A DNA stretch of 64,000 nt from Diospyros lotus (Eukaryota > Streptophyta > Magnoliopsida > Ericales > Ebenaceae): the NCBI RefSeq assembly GCF_014633365.1, contig NC_068351.1, forward strand, positions 11,166,907 to 11,230,906, in the 5' to 3' direction. Positions 12,431-22,945 of the stretch are shown here, one piece after another. Position 1 is the first letter of the stretch. The number at the start of each line of letters is the position of its first letter. The position numbers were made by a program, and so were the translations under genes. The notes below the pieces were generated by a model that did no database searches, was not told the origin of the DNA, and saw only the letters and a list, made by a program, of their open reading frames with translations.

Positions 12431-13480
12431 TGTAACATCCCGCTCGAGCGATAGGAAGAACCGGAACAACTTACCCTGATGGGCCTACGCGAACTTCCCA
12501 GGGGGGTCACCCATCCTTGGATTACCCCAGGTCAAGCACGCTTAACTTGGGAGTTCTTTGCCAACATTCAGCCCAAAAGGTATCCAGCTGGTGTTGTTTC
12601 CTTTCTTACACTATCCTCGATATATTCTAACTTCTCTGGGCTCTCGGGGTATTACATTCTCCCCCCCTTGAGCACATGACGTCCTCGTCATGCGACCTTA
12701 CAACTAGTCCCAGACCTTCTCCCCTTGGAGGCTGCCATCTTAGAAGCCTGCCAGAAGCCGCTCCTTGTACAGGCCCTCAAGCCCCGGCGCCACTCCCCGC
12801 CCTCATTGGACCGCTTTCGCCAAGGGTCGGCTCTGATACCACCTGTAACATCCCGCTCGAGCGATAGGAAGATTCGGAACAACTTACCCTGACGGGCCTA
12901 CACGAACTTCCCAGGGGGTCACCCATCCTTGGATTGCCCCAGGTCAAGCACGCTTAACTTGGGAGTTCTTTGCCAACATTCAGCCCAAAAGGTATCCAGC
13001 TGGTGTTGTTTCCTTTCTTACACTATCCTCGATATATACTAACTTCTCTAGGCTCTCGGGGTATTACATTCTCCCCCCCTTAAGCACATGACGTCCTCGT
13101 CATGCGACCTTACAACTGGTCCCAGACCTTCTCCCCTTGGGGGCTGCCATCCTAGAAGCCTGCCAGAAGCCGCTCCTTGTACAGGCCCTCGAGCCCCGGC
13201 GCCACTCCCCGCCCTCATCGGACCGCTTTCGCCAAGGGTCGGCTCTGATACCATTTGTAACATCCCGTTCGAGCGATAGGAAGATTCGGAACAACTTACC
13301 CTGACGGGCCTACACGAACTTCCCAGGGGGTCACCCATCCTTGGATTGCCCCAGGTCAAGCACGCTTAACTTGGGAGTTCTTTGCCAACATTCAGCCCAA
13401 AAGGTATCCAGCTGGTGTTGTTTCCTTTCTTACACTATCCTCGATATATACTAACTTCTCTAGGCTCTCGGGGTATTACA
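12431..13480 (-). mobile_element. Cassandra TRIM retrotransposon, tandem three-LTR form
   Basis: The pattern is LTR-internal-LTR-internal-LTR. LTRs are at 12431-12656, 12844-13068 and 13256-13480 (225-226 bp each). Internal regions are at 12657-12843 and 13069-13255 (187 bp each). On the minus strand each LTR reads TGTAATACCCCGAG to GGGATGTTACA and contains a 5S rRNA-like block with AGTTAAGCGTGCTTG and GGATGGGTGACC, the hallmark of Cassandra. The primer-binding site TGGTATCAGAGC (Met tRNA) follows the LTR, and a purine tract precedes the other one. A 5-bp duplication ATTAT flanks the whole array (12426-12430, 13481-13485). No coding capacity; it would depend on other elements. Confidence 0.93.
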
Positions 13481-13848
13481 ATTATCTTCATCAAGCATTG
13501 TGGATATTGTGTCTATGTAGCAGATTGGTTGTTTTGCTTTCTGTTTAGATGAAGTTTTTGGGTTGCTTCAGCTCCACTACTAGTTTTTGGGTATTGTGTT
13601 TTGGGAACATTGTTTTTTCAGCATTGTTTATGATTGTCTTCCCCCTTGCTCTTTCACAGTTGGGTTTTCAGAGCTCTGGATTATGTTGAATGCTGATTGT
13701 ATGGAATTGGTGTCTGGTTTTTGCTACAAAATGCAGCTTGTTTTCCATTTAAGATATGGCTGGTTCCAGTGGCTCTTTGTGTCCCCCCCCTTTCTTTTTT
13801 ACTTATAAAAAGCTAAAAGTGGTTGAATGACATGGCATGAAAAATGCT

Positions 13849-13849
<1 letters not shown>

Positions 13850-13890
<41 letters not shown>
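13850..13890. repeat. (CT)n microsatellite
   Basis: A CT run of about 20 units lies just before the captured 14-3-3 exon, inside what was the upstream intron of the source gene. Confidence 0.9.
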
Positions 13891-13917
13891 ATGTTCTGTA
13901 ACTAAATGTTCTTGCAG

Positions 13918-14166
13918 GCAGCTACCGCTACAGTAGAGGCTGATTTGCCTCCAACACATCCCATTCGATTGGGATTGGCCCTGAATTTCTCAGTCTTTTA
14001 TTATGAGATTATGAATTCACCAGGTTAGCAGTGCATTCTATTTAATTGAAATCTGTACAAATTGGTTAATGTCTTATTTGATGTATGAGTTGCTTCTGTC
14101 AGGGCTTGTCATCTTGCAAAGCAAGCTTTTGATGAGGCCATTTCAGAGTTGGATACTCTGAATGAG
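13918..14166 (+). pseudogene. Captured 14-3-3 (epsilon-type) gene fragment in CACTA element
   Basis: Two exon pieces are present with the intron between them. Exon A (13918-14023), after a 'ttgcag' acceptor, encodes ...[18 protein letters not shown] and [12 protein letters not shown]. Exon B (14103-14166) encodes [21 protein letters not shown]. These are conserved helices of plant 14-3-3 proteins, phosphopeptide-binding regulators, and the wording fits the epsilon group. At the exon A end four bases are missing relative to the expected ...SPER junction, so even a spliced product would be out of frame. Capture of an intron shows that the fragment came from genomic DNA and not from an mRNA copy. 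The rest of the gene is absent. Confidence 0.9.
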
Positions 14167-14680
14167 GTAATTATTATCATCACTATTGAACTTCACTGTG
14201 GTTCCTAATTCTTTTGGCTTTGATTTTATTGCATCGGCAGCCTGTTTCTAGTTTTAATACTATCTGCTTGCTATGTATTTCATTTTACTGAGTTCAAATT
14301 GCTATGTGTTCAGCCATGGTTTTTTGTTACAATACAGGTTTATATTTTTTTTATAATGAATATATACAGGTTTTTAAATTTTTTTTTTTGGCGGTTTACT
14401 TTTACCGGCGGTTTTGAAACCGCCGGTAAAAATATTCAGCACTTTACTAAGTCGCTTTTAACCCGCCAGGAAAAGTTTTTTAACCGCCGGTAAAATATTT
14501 CATTTGCCGGCGGTTCTACAACCGCCGGTATTATTATTTTTACCGGCGGTTTATTAAAACCGCCGGTAAAAGATATTTTCCAGCGTTTTTTAACCGCCGG
14601 TAAAACTTTTACCGGCAGTTTTTTAACTTTTCCCGGCGGTTTTCTCACTGCCGGAAAAAGTCAAAACTCTTGTAGTGTAA

Positions 14681-14943
14681 GATATATGTGATAAAAAAAT
14701 TAAATATGAAAAGTATTTTGAATGTATATTCTTTTTAACGTGTTTGTTAAATTTATATGATTTTTTTCGAAAAAATCCTCATATAACTTCTTATATGACT
14801 TTTTATAGATAAATTTATCTAATACCAGTCCAAATAAATTTATTTAATACTTTACAAACAAGTCTAAATTATTCATATGTCTCTTATAGAATAATTAATA
14901 TTATTTAATACATTTTTAAAATTTAAATTTCTCTCTCCATATA
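14681..14943. repeat. Tandem segmental duplication, copy 2 (second piece)
   Basis: Resumes the match to copy 1 (about 9404-9657) directly after the TAA target duplication of the CACTA element, and stops at the LTR insertion at 14944. Confidence 0.88.
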
Positions 14944-17640
14944 TGTTGTCCAGAGAAATACCCAAGAGGGGGTGAATTGAATTTTTAAAAATTAATTAAT
15001 AATTTTAATTCTTTTAAGCCCAAATCGGGAGTTCTTGAAGTAGTAGAAATTAAAGAAAAATTTGAAGAAGAAGAAGAAGAAGCGATGCCCAGAGAAGAAG
15101 AAGGCGCGCGAAGAGGGAAATATGAGAGAAATTAAGGGTTTAATCAAGGTTTAATCGTAATTTAATTAGCCAGATAAGTAGAGAATTATGTATTAATCAT
15201 TCTGTAGAGTTGAAATTTAATTTTAGGTCCAATTTTATTAATTTTTGGAAGTTATGCTATTTTGCAGCGTATATTAATTTGGTGGCATATAAGCGTGAAA
15301 ACGCTGTAATCTGCTGAAACGAGACAAGCTCTTTACTTCCTCTGTGAGCTCCTTCCATTTTATGAATTCCACGCATTTCCTTAATTCGTTTCACGTTCGT
15401 GTATTAATTATACAAATTGAGGATTTTATTAGCATGATTTAATTTAAAATAAATAGGAGATTCATTGAGGTTTTATTTGCGGCGTGCATACGTGGGTAAA
15501 AAGTATCAGAAGCGTAATATTTTTAAGAATTTTATACGGCTAAATTATTTATATTACACAGTTAGATTTACTTAATGAAAGTTACGATTTTATTTATTGC
15601 CGGGAAATATTTTACTTCGCACGGGAGTGCAAGAAAGGCAAGAAACAGCCGTGTAAAGGCAAGTTCCTAACCCTCTCCTCATGTTCTTTAATTCCTATGA
15701 GAGACTCTGTGGTTTCTCGTATTTTATCCCCTCCCTTACGCTAAATCGGCGCCTAGCATTATTTATTGAGTTATTATTCATTTGGTATGATTTAAATTAA
15801 ACCCGGGACTTCTAGAACTTTATTTGTTGTGAGCCTACGGGGGTTTGCACCGCCTCCACTTCTCTTGGAAATAATGCTGAACCCAACTTGGGGACTAGGT
15901 TCTTAGTGGTACGGGTTTATTTATAGATTTCTCGAGTGTGGGTCAGCTAGAGCTATCGAGCAGTGGGACAAGGGTCGACTGTTTGGTGACGTGGTGTAAA
16001 CTATTGTACAGCCCTGAAGTGGACCGTCGAGTGGACACTCCTAGTCACTAACCGTTGACCGGTGCCGAACACTGCTGATTAACTTTGCCATTATGTGATT
16101 TATTGCATGATTTGATATGTTGTATTATCGTTCATGATTTGATATGCACACGCCTCCCGACACTCGAGCTATAGAATAACCAAGCCGTAGGCTCCATTGG
16201 AACGGTCCTCCCGTCTGAGAACTGTGAACTGCTAGTAACCATACAATGCACATAAAAATGTAGTGGCATAGTGAGCATCAATGTGATACACTGGCGCCCA
16301 TACATCCATACATCAAGTCATGCCTCGCCCACACAGTAAACCACATGTGATGCATATGCCTGTGCCAGATGCAATCTAACCATGCTAGAATGCCCGTGTC
16401 CAAGCATACTTAATAAATGAATACCCCAACATGCATCCCGTACTCGTGTACATATCGATGCGAGCACACGAGTGACGGGAGCACCAACACGGGATGGCAC
16501 ACACAAGTTTGTTGGAGATATATGTTGCCTTTCAGGACAACGGCAGATTGGTATGGAACTTGGGTGCCATGTGTCTTGTGTGGGCCCCAAGGATCGATAT
16601 ATGCTTTTATTTACACTTTTATATGTTATGTTGGGTGTCTCATGGCTTGTGTGTGCTTGGAGGTTAGTGTTCTGGGGTGGGTTTATTGGATTTGTTCAGC
16701 CTACATCTTTTCTTTCTTTATGCTTACTGAGTCTCTTGACTCACTTTACTTTTCATTATTCCAGGTAGTGGCAGCGTGGACCAAGGGCAAGGGAGTCAGC
16801 GTTTAGCGGCAAAGTCGGTATGGTGTACAGGCAGTTCTGTCAGTCCCTGTCAGTCCCCGTCAACTCTGATATTTGAGTAGAATTTACCCTATTATTCTTG
16901 ACTGTGCCGGGTCATTCCTCGTGTCTTTTGTATGTCGGCACAGAAGTCTGTTTGTATTTATTTATCGTGTGACTGCTGTGCTAGCAAAGTACCCGTAATG
17001 CATGCATATGTATAGCATAGCTTCTGTTGTTTTAATTCTTGTGTATGCATGCCTGGGTGGTTTCTGTCTTATGTTTCATTCTTTTTCCTTTTATAGGCGC
17101 TCCCGTTCGGATAGTTTGGGTGGTTGGGATGTTCGGGTGGGGGTGTTTACATAAATAATTAAAGTAAGAAAACATGTCTAAAAGTAATTCTCTTTTAATT
17201 CAAAATAAATTTACTTTTTGCATAAGTAAGAGAAAACATGTCTAAAAATAATTCTTCTTTAATTCAATATTTTAAAATTCAAATACAAGCTTTTAAGACA
17301 TAAATGATTAAAATAAGAAAATATGTCTAAAAATAATTCTCTTTTAATTCAAAATAAATTTACTTTTTGCATGACTAAGAGAAAATATGTCTCGAAATAA
17401 TTTTTCTTTAATTCAAAATAAATTTTCTTTATACATGCATAAGAAATACATTTATCAAGATATGAAAATTTTAATATAAACTTTTGAGACATAAATGATC
17501 AAAACAAGGAAACATATCTAAAGAGAATCCACTTTTAATTTAAAATAAATTTACATTTTGTATGAATAAAAAATACATTTTTATCATGAAAATATTTTTA
17601 TTATCATCAAAATCATATTTATTTATCCTTGAACTTAACA
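14944..17640 (-). mobile_element. Copia-type solo LTR with a Gypsy-type LTR inside
   Basis: The segment starts TGTTGTCCAGAG and ends CTTAACA, with a 5-bp duplication ATATA on both sides (14939-14943, 17641-17645). The uninterrupted sequence is preserved in duplication copy 1 near 9658. The block 'cccaagagggggtgaattg' near the left end is the reverse complement of the 3' LTR end seen at 21400-21445, so this LTR lies on the minus strand. The middle (about 15100-17152, ending TGTTTACA) resembles the Gypsy-type LTR at 23344-26670, so that part is probably a nested plus-strand insertion. Its left border was not resolved. No coding domains seen. Confidence 0.75.
17153..17640. repeat. Degenerate tandem repeats in LTR
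   Basis: A ~75-bp unit with 'aaaacatgtctaaaa.taattct.ttttaattcaaaataaatttac' recurs about five times with drift. Confidence 0.7.
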
Positions 17641-17740
17641 ATATATATTTTATTATCTAATACAAATTCTTTTCACCAATTTTTTAAATTATTTTATTTA
17701 ATTTTATATTTTATTATCTATTATAAAAATATGTTTTGGT

Positions 17741-18540
17741 AATTTTTAATTATGTGAAATTATTGTAATTAGATCAATAATTATTTCTACTTTATGAGTC
17801 TTTTTAGGAGTTATTTTTGAATATATATTTAAAAAATAAAATTTTAATTTTAATTTTAATATTTTGACAATTCACATTAATCATAAAATACTATTTTAAT
17901 CATAAATTTGTTAGTGATATTAACATATAGTTTTGAATGAGTTTAGTAATAGAGATATTTTAATAAAAAGAAATCCTTATCTTGATATATAGTTATCATA
18001 TACATTTAACAAATATATAAAAAAAGTACAATTCTTAATATATTTCAATAAATTTAATAAATAATCTAATAAAAATATTAAAATATTTCTCCATCTTATT
18101 TTAATCATTTCATTTCTTAATTTAAAAAATATTTTAATAATATCTTTATATTTTATTTATCTTATTTTTTTAACAAATATTTCCTCACCCATTCTTGACC
18201 GCATGCGAGGGAAGTTGAAATCATTCTTACCCCTATTTTGACATATTTGGTAGTAGGTGTCCTTTCCTATTATCTTATTAATTGCAAAGATGTATATTCT
18301 CAAAAATTTATATCACAAGTAACTTAAACCTTTGTCTTTCGCTCGTAAGAGACCCCCACTTTGGAATTTTTTTTTTAATTAAGACTGAGAAAGTATTGTT
18401 TTTGCGTGAGAAAGTATTCTTCAAAAAGATTTAACCATCAATAAAATATTTTTATACATATATAAAAGTAAGATAGTCATAGTTAGTAGTTGACTTACAC
18501 AGTTTCACACCTAAACTGTGTTAATTTTTTTATTCCAAGC
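17741..18540. other. AT-rich sequence, nothing recognisable
   Basis: Very AT-rich, no open reading frame of note and no clear transposon terminus. Confidence 0.5.
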
Positions 18541-19740
18541 TATTACTTTGCTTACATTTAATTTATTGAATACAATAGACTTCAATACACAAAAAAATGA
18601 ATTATTCAATTTAATGAATACAACACCTTCAATACATCAAGAAATAAATTATTCAATTTATTGAATACAACATATAAATATTTAGGAATTAAAAAATAAA
18701 AAAATATATGTTAGACACATTAAACAACAGATAAATATGATTAATAATGGTTTAAACGTTAATTCTTCAAATAAATAAATATTACCGAATGTGTCTACAT
18801 TCAATTTATTAAATACAACAATTACAATGCATCAAAAAAATAAATTATTCAATTTATTGAATACAACAAATAAATATTTAGGAATTAAAAAATAAAAAAA
18901 TATATCTTAAACACATTAAACAGTAAATAAATATGATTGATAATGGTTTCAACGTTAATTCTTTAAGTAGATAAATATTACCGAATGTGCCTACATTCAA
19001 TTTATTGAATACAACAGGTTCTAATTAGGGGTGGCAATAAGTCAAGCTACTCGTGAGGTAACTCAAGACTCGATTGATAATTGGCTCAATAAGTTAGCTT
19101 GTGATACAAATGAGCCGAGCTTAAGCTACCATTAGGTCGACTCATTTGGCTCACGAGCCAGCTCGATATACTTATATATATATTAATTTTATAAATTTAT
19201 TAAATAAAAAATATTTATTCCTTAATACTCAATAATATAAATATATACTTAATAATTTTATAAATATATTATTTATATATATATACATATAAGTAAGATA
19301 ATAGTCAGTTTCGAGCTGAGCCGAGCCAGCTCGTAGTCATCATCAAGTCGACCTCGAGCTAAAAAAATTAGCTCATATCGAGCTCGAGTTGAGCTATGAG
19401 TCAAGCTAAAATCAATCGATTTGAGCTTGAGCTAGGCCTAGCTCAGCTCAGCTTGGCTTATTGCCAGCCTTAGTTCTAATGCACCAAAAAATGAATTATT
19501 CATTAATAATTTATTCAATTTATTGAATACAATAGGTTCCAATGTATTAAAAAATAAATTATTTAATTTATTGAATACAGTAGTTCCAATGCATTAAAAA
19601 ATAAATTATTTAATTTATTGAATACAACAGATAAATATTTAGGAATAAAAAATAAAAAATATATCTTAGACATATTAAATAGCAGATAAATATGATTAAT
19701 GATTGTTTAAATATTAATTATTCAAGGAGATAAATGGGTA
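18540..19740. repeat. Degenerate ~185-bp tandem repeat array, split by a hAT MITE
   Basis: A unit containing 'ttcaatttattgaataca', then 'aggaattaaaaaataaaaa' and 'aaatatgattaataatggtt' recurs at about 18668, 18850 and 19500. Shorter partial copies lie at about 18550-18665 and 19495-19610. The array is interrupted by the hAT element at 19026-19472. Confidence 0.75.
19026..19472. mobile_element. hAT-type MITE
   Basis: Ends read TAGGGGTGGCAATAAG and, inverted, TAAGGCTGGCAATAAG. An 8-bp duplication GTTCTAAT flanks it (19018-19025, 19473-19480), as expected for hAT. About 447 bp, rich in GAGCT/AGCTC motifs, no coding sequence. Confidence 0.92.
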
Positions 19741-19818
19741 ATTGTACGTTACAATATCAAGAGTCAAAAGTTGCAATGGGTTAAAGATGCTAAGACCATC
19801 TCCATGATATTTTACTCT

Positions 19819-21445
19819 TGTGTTGAGTTTTGATGATGAAAAATTTCAAATGTATTTTTTTCTCAATCAAAGCATATGGTTTGGAAACAAAAATCAATTT
19901 CAAAGTATTTTGTTAAAATGATCTATGATCTTTTATATTATTTGGAGATTAGCATAAACAAGTTTTAAGATCTAAAAAGAATCTCCTTGAAATCGTTAGT
20001 CAAAATAATTCTAAGGCAAAAGACCAACTAGAACACGTTTTTGAAAGTGTGTTCATTTTAGAAAGTGTTCATTTTAGAAAACTATCTCCTAGTATTTTGA
20101 TATCTAATATCTCTTGGTAATGAATGGTTTTGATAAATGACTATATGAAAATCAATTTCTACTATGTGGATTATATGAATGAGAAAATGAATTTTTAGTA
20201 TATAAGTTTTGAAGCAAGATATGAAAACTTATAGAAGAAATATTGAGTATGGTTGAGAGTGATTTGAAAAACTTGCTTGTTGAGAGTGATTTGTTTCAAA
20301 ATATACTTTTGATGATCTCAACTTGCTTTCAAAATAATCAAAATGAGGATTCAAAAGAATCAAATGAGGATTTGATAAATTTTCAATCTTTTCAAAAGGA
20401 TAGTCGACTATGTTTTTCATTTTGTTGACTATTCCTCAAAATAGTCGACTATTTTGATTGTTCTGTCGACTATTCAAGCATCTGTCGACTATTTTAACAT
20501 CTGTTGACTATCGAGTAAGGATAGTCGACTATGCCTTTTGGTCTGTCGACTATTTTTTTTCATAAGTTTTAAAATTTTCTTCACATTTTTGCATCTGTCG
20601 ACTATTGGAATGTGTCTGTCGACTATTGAAAATTTGTGTTATAAGATAGTCGACTATTCGTTTTGTCTGTCGACTATTTCTTGCTTTACATGTAAAAATA
20701 GTCAACTAATCCTTTTCTCTGTCGACTATTGTGTTTCACATAATTTTATAACGGCTAGTTTTTCAACTCCAACGGTCACAAAAACGGTTAGTTTCTTCTT
20801 CAATCTTTATGGATGCTTATATATACAACTCATGGATGATCAAGGAGAGGCTAATGGACGGAAACGAGATGATCTAGCAATTGCAAACAATTTTATTCGA
20901 GCTTACAGTGTTTGGGCTTTCATTATTTTATTTTTCTCTCCAAGGCTTTGCTGTTCTATCATTGTAAATTTATTGTTAAGCCTTATTTTTCATTGTGAGA
21001 GAACTTGTAACTAAGAGTGTTAACTCTTAGCTTATCTCTTTCATTTGAATCGTTTCTATTTTCCTAGCTTGTGTAGCTAGAGGGCCCATTAAATTGGGAG
21101 GTTGTATTTTTCTTAGCAGTAGCTAAATGGCCCATTAAATTGGGAGGTTGTATTTCCTAGCCTGTGTAGCTAGAGGGCTTACTTGTGTAAGTAGGAGGTT
21201 TTAGTGAATTGGTTTAAAATCCTTAGTGGGAGCTAAGGTAGTGGATTAGGCTTGGTTTAAGCCAAACCACTATAAATCATTTGTGTCTTTTATTCTTCTT
21301 GCTTTACATTTATCATCTCATATGTTGTATGTTTTAAGTCACTAAAACCTCAATTGGGTCAAAAAGTTTTCAAGTTCTATCAAGAGTTTTAATTATACCA
21401 ATTCACCCCCTCTTGGTGTGTGCCATAGCAGCTCCCGTTCTAACA
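19819..21445 (+). mobile_element. Copia-type solo LTR
   Basis: It begins TGTGTTGAGTTTTGATGATG (or TGTTGAG at 19821) and ends CTCCCGTTCTAACA. The 3' part has 'aattcaccccctcttggtgt', typical of plant Copia LTR ends, and paired 'cccattaaattgggaggttg' repeats at about 21087-21150. No internal domain and no partner LTR were seen, so a solo LTR is inferred. The exact start and target duplication are uncertain. It contains the GTCGACTAT cluster at 20400-20730. Confidence 0.75.
20400..20730. repeat. Cluster of GTCGACTAT motifs
   Basis: About fourteen copies of ATAGTCGAC or GTCGACTAT (with a few TTGAC or CAACT variants) occur in ~330 bp. Several are fused as the palindrome ATAGTCGACTAT. Confidence 0.92.
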
Positions 21446-21721
21446 CTCCAACCCAAAACTTCAAAATGGTGCAACTTTTACACTAAAATAGTGCAACTTT
21501 CACACTATCCTATCAAGTCATCTCCAACCTATTACACCAAAATTTACAACAAATGAATAGTGTTATTTCTATTTTCTTATTTCTATAATTCATAACAATT
21601 AATTTATTTCAAAAAATTACTTAATTATTTAAGTAATTCCAAATTAAATATGTAAAAAAAATTGTACATATTTACATAAAATATTATATTTATTTAAAAA
21701 ATTAAATACGATATTATACAT

Positions 21722-22404
21722 TGTCGACGTTCAATTTCAGCTGACCCCGATTCGTTTTTGGGCCACGGTGAATAAGTCCAAAGTGTTAAGAGGAAGAAAA
21801 ACAAAGATCCCCGAAGTGAATCAACACCAGGATTTTTACGTGGTTTGGCCAGAACGATGCCTACTCCACGACCACTCTCTGATTGATTATTCCTTCAGAA
21901 TGGCAGTATCTGATTATTCCCTCTGTCCCTACCCCTCATGATATCTACAATTCTTATTTATACTGAGAGGCTTTTACAATTTAGATAACATAAAGAAATA
22001 CAATGATTGTATAATGGGGGACAAACAACACTTATCGTCTATACAAAACCGGGAGTGGGATCCTCATTAGGAGAGGCATGGGCTGTTGCAGATAAAGTGA
22101 ACAGACCCTACCTCTGACTTCTCAACAGCTTTACCACTTATGCTAGTTGATGGTTTTAGGCCAACGACCTAGGTGATACAGCGAACTGAGGGTTTTATAG
22201 CGAGCCCGTTAGTCGATCGTCGAGAGCTCGCCAGGGGGTTTTATCAGAAGCTCGCAAGGTGCTTGTTTTACGGGATTCGGGCTTTGGTGGTGTATGGATT
22301 TCATTTGACAAGGTCGCTGGGATCTTCCGAGCTCTAGGTGATTGGGCCGGCCCATTGGACTGAGCCTGGCCCATAAAGGGGGGATGCCGGAATAGCGTAT
22401 AACA
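21722..22404 (-). mobile_element. Solo LTR, 683 bp
   Basis: It starts TGTCGACGTTC and ends GCGTATAACA, flanked by the 5-bp duplication TACAT (21717-21721, 22405-22409). An internal stretch, on the minus strand AACCACGTAAAAATCC or close to it, resembles the 3' portion of plant LTRs, so minus orientation is inferred. No coding sequence. Confidence 0.85.
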
Positions 22405-22516
22405 TACATAATATCACAATCTACAAGATTTATAATTTAATACGATAAGATTCAAAAGGGGATTATTTGAACGAAAAAGCATTACAAAGAAAAAATACAA
22501 TTAACACTCGACATTT

Positions 22517-22945
22517 AATTCTTAGAATTAGTATATTCCTCCTACAAATGTTTAATCAATTTATTTCGAAGTGCAATGTGAGCCTTTTTATCCTTGATTT
22601 TTCGGTGTTGAGCGAGGAATTTTTGAAATCAAGTGCCTTCATCAGCAACCATTTCAATGTCTAGACTTGGTGCTTCTACCCAATCTCGAATTGGCGCCTC
22701 AACATCACGTTTATCCTTGATAATCATGTTGTGCATAATAATGCACGTAGTCATTATATCGTATAAGACACTTTTTTGTCAAAAGCGTGATGGTCCTGCA
22801 ACTATTGCAAACTTAGATTGTAGAACCCCAAATGCCCGTCCTATATCTTTCTTACAACTCTCTTGTTTCATTACAAAATATTTTTTCTTGAGACCACGCG
22901 GGTCACAAATTGTTTGTACAAAAGTGGAACCCCAAAATAATTTTC
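22517..22945 (-). pseudogene. PIF/Harbinger transposase C-terminal fragment
   Basis: The minus-strand translation reads QTICDPRGLKKKYFVMKQES, then RAFGVLQSKFAIVAGPSRFW, then DIMTTCIIMHNMIIKDKRD, and near the end QHRKIKDKKAHIALRNKLI. This is the C-terminal third of plant PIF transposases (DDE superfamily). Two in-frame stops interrupt it, one after DEGT and one where a Trp is expected after KHL. The position that normally holds the last catalytic Glu (xERAFG) reads GRAFG. The rest of the transposase is not found on either side of the nested MULE, so most of the gene was deleted. Confidence 0.88.

Larger units (their letters stand above)
11107..14677. mobile_element. Non-autonomous CACTA transposon (Pack-CACTA)
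   Basis: It starts CACTACAAGAAAAATT and ends CTCTTGTAGTG, the classic CACTA (En/Spm) terminal inverted repeat. A 3-bp duplication TAA lies at 11104-11106 and 14678-14680. The unfilled site, aattaagatatatg, is preserved in the paralogous copy near 9400. Both ends carry many GGCGGTTT/AACCGCC subterminal repeats (about 11145-11290 and 14388-14650), the usual transposase-binding architecture. Length is 3571 bp. No transposase coding was seen. The inside holds a 14-3-3 gene fragment (13918-14166) and a Cassandra array (12431-13480). Mobilisation would require transposase supplied in trans. Confidence 0.95.

Noticed and set aside
12480..13360. Several open frames on both strands across the 12.4-13.4 kb repeats
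   Set aside because: They are repeated copies of the Cassandra LTR and internal region, which is non-coding; frames recur because the sequence recurs.
12431..13480. Possible 5S rRNA genes
   Set aside because: Only part of the 5S sequence is present, inside LTRs with TG..CA ends, a primer-binding site and a target duplication; this is Cassandra, not rDNA.
16318..16806. Overlapping 90-129-residue frames on both strands
   Set aside because: They lie inside LTR sequence related to 23344-26670 and show no domain.
20400..20730. Possible CRISPR-like array of short repeats with spacers
   Set aside because: Motif spacing is irregular, the word is only 9 bp, it occurs in both orientations, and the setting is a plant LTR.
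20538..21014. 158-residue plus-strand frame in the Copia LTR
   Set aside because: It translates the GTCGACTAT array and LTR sequence; no gag or pol motif is present.
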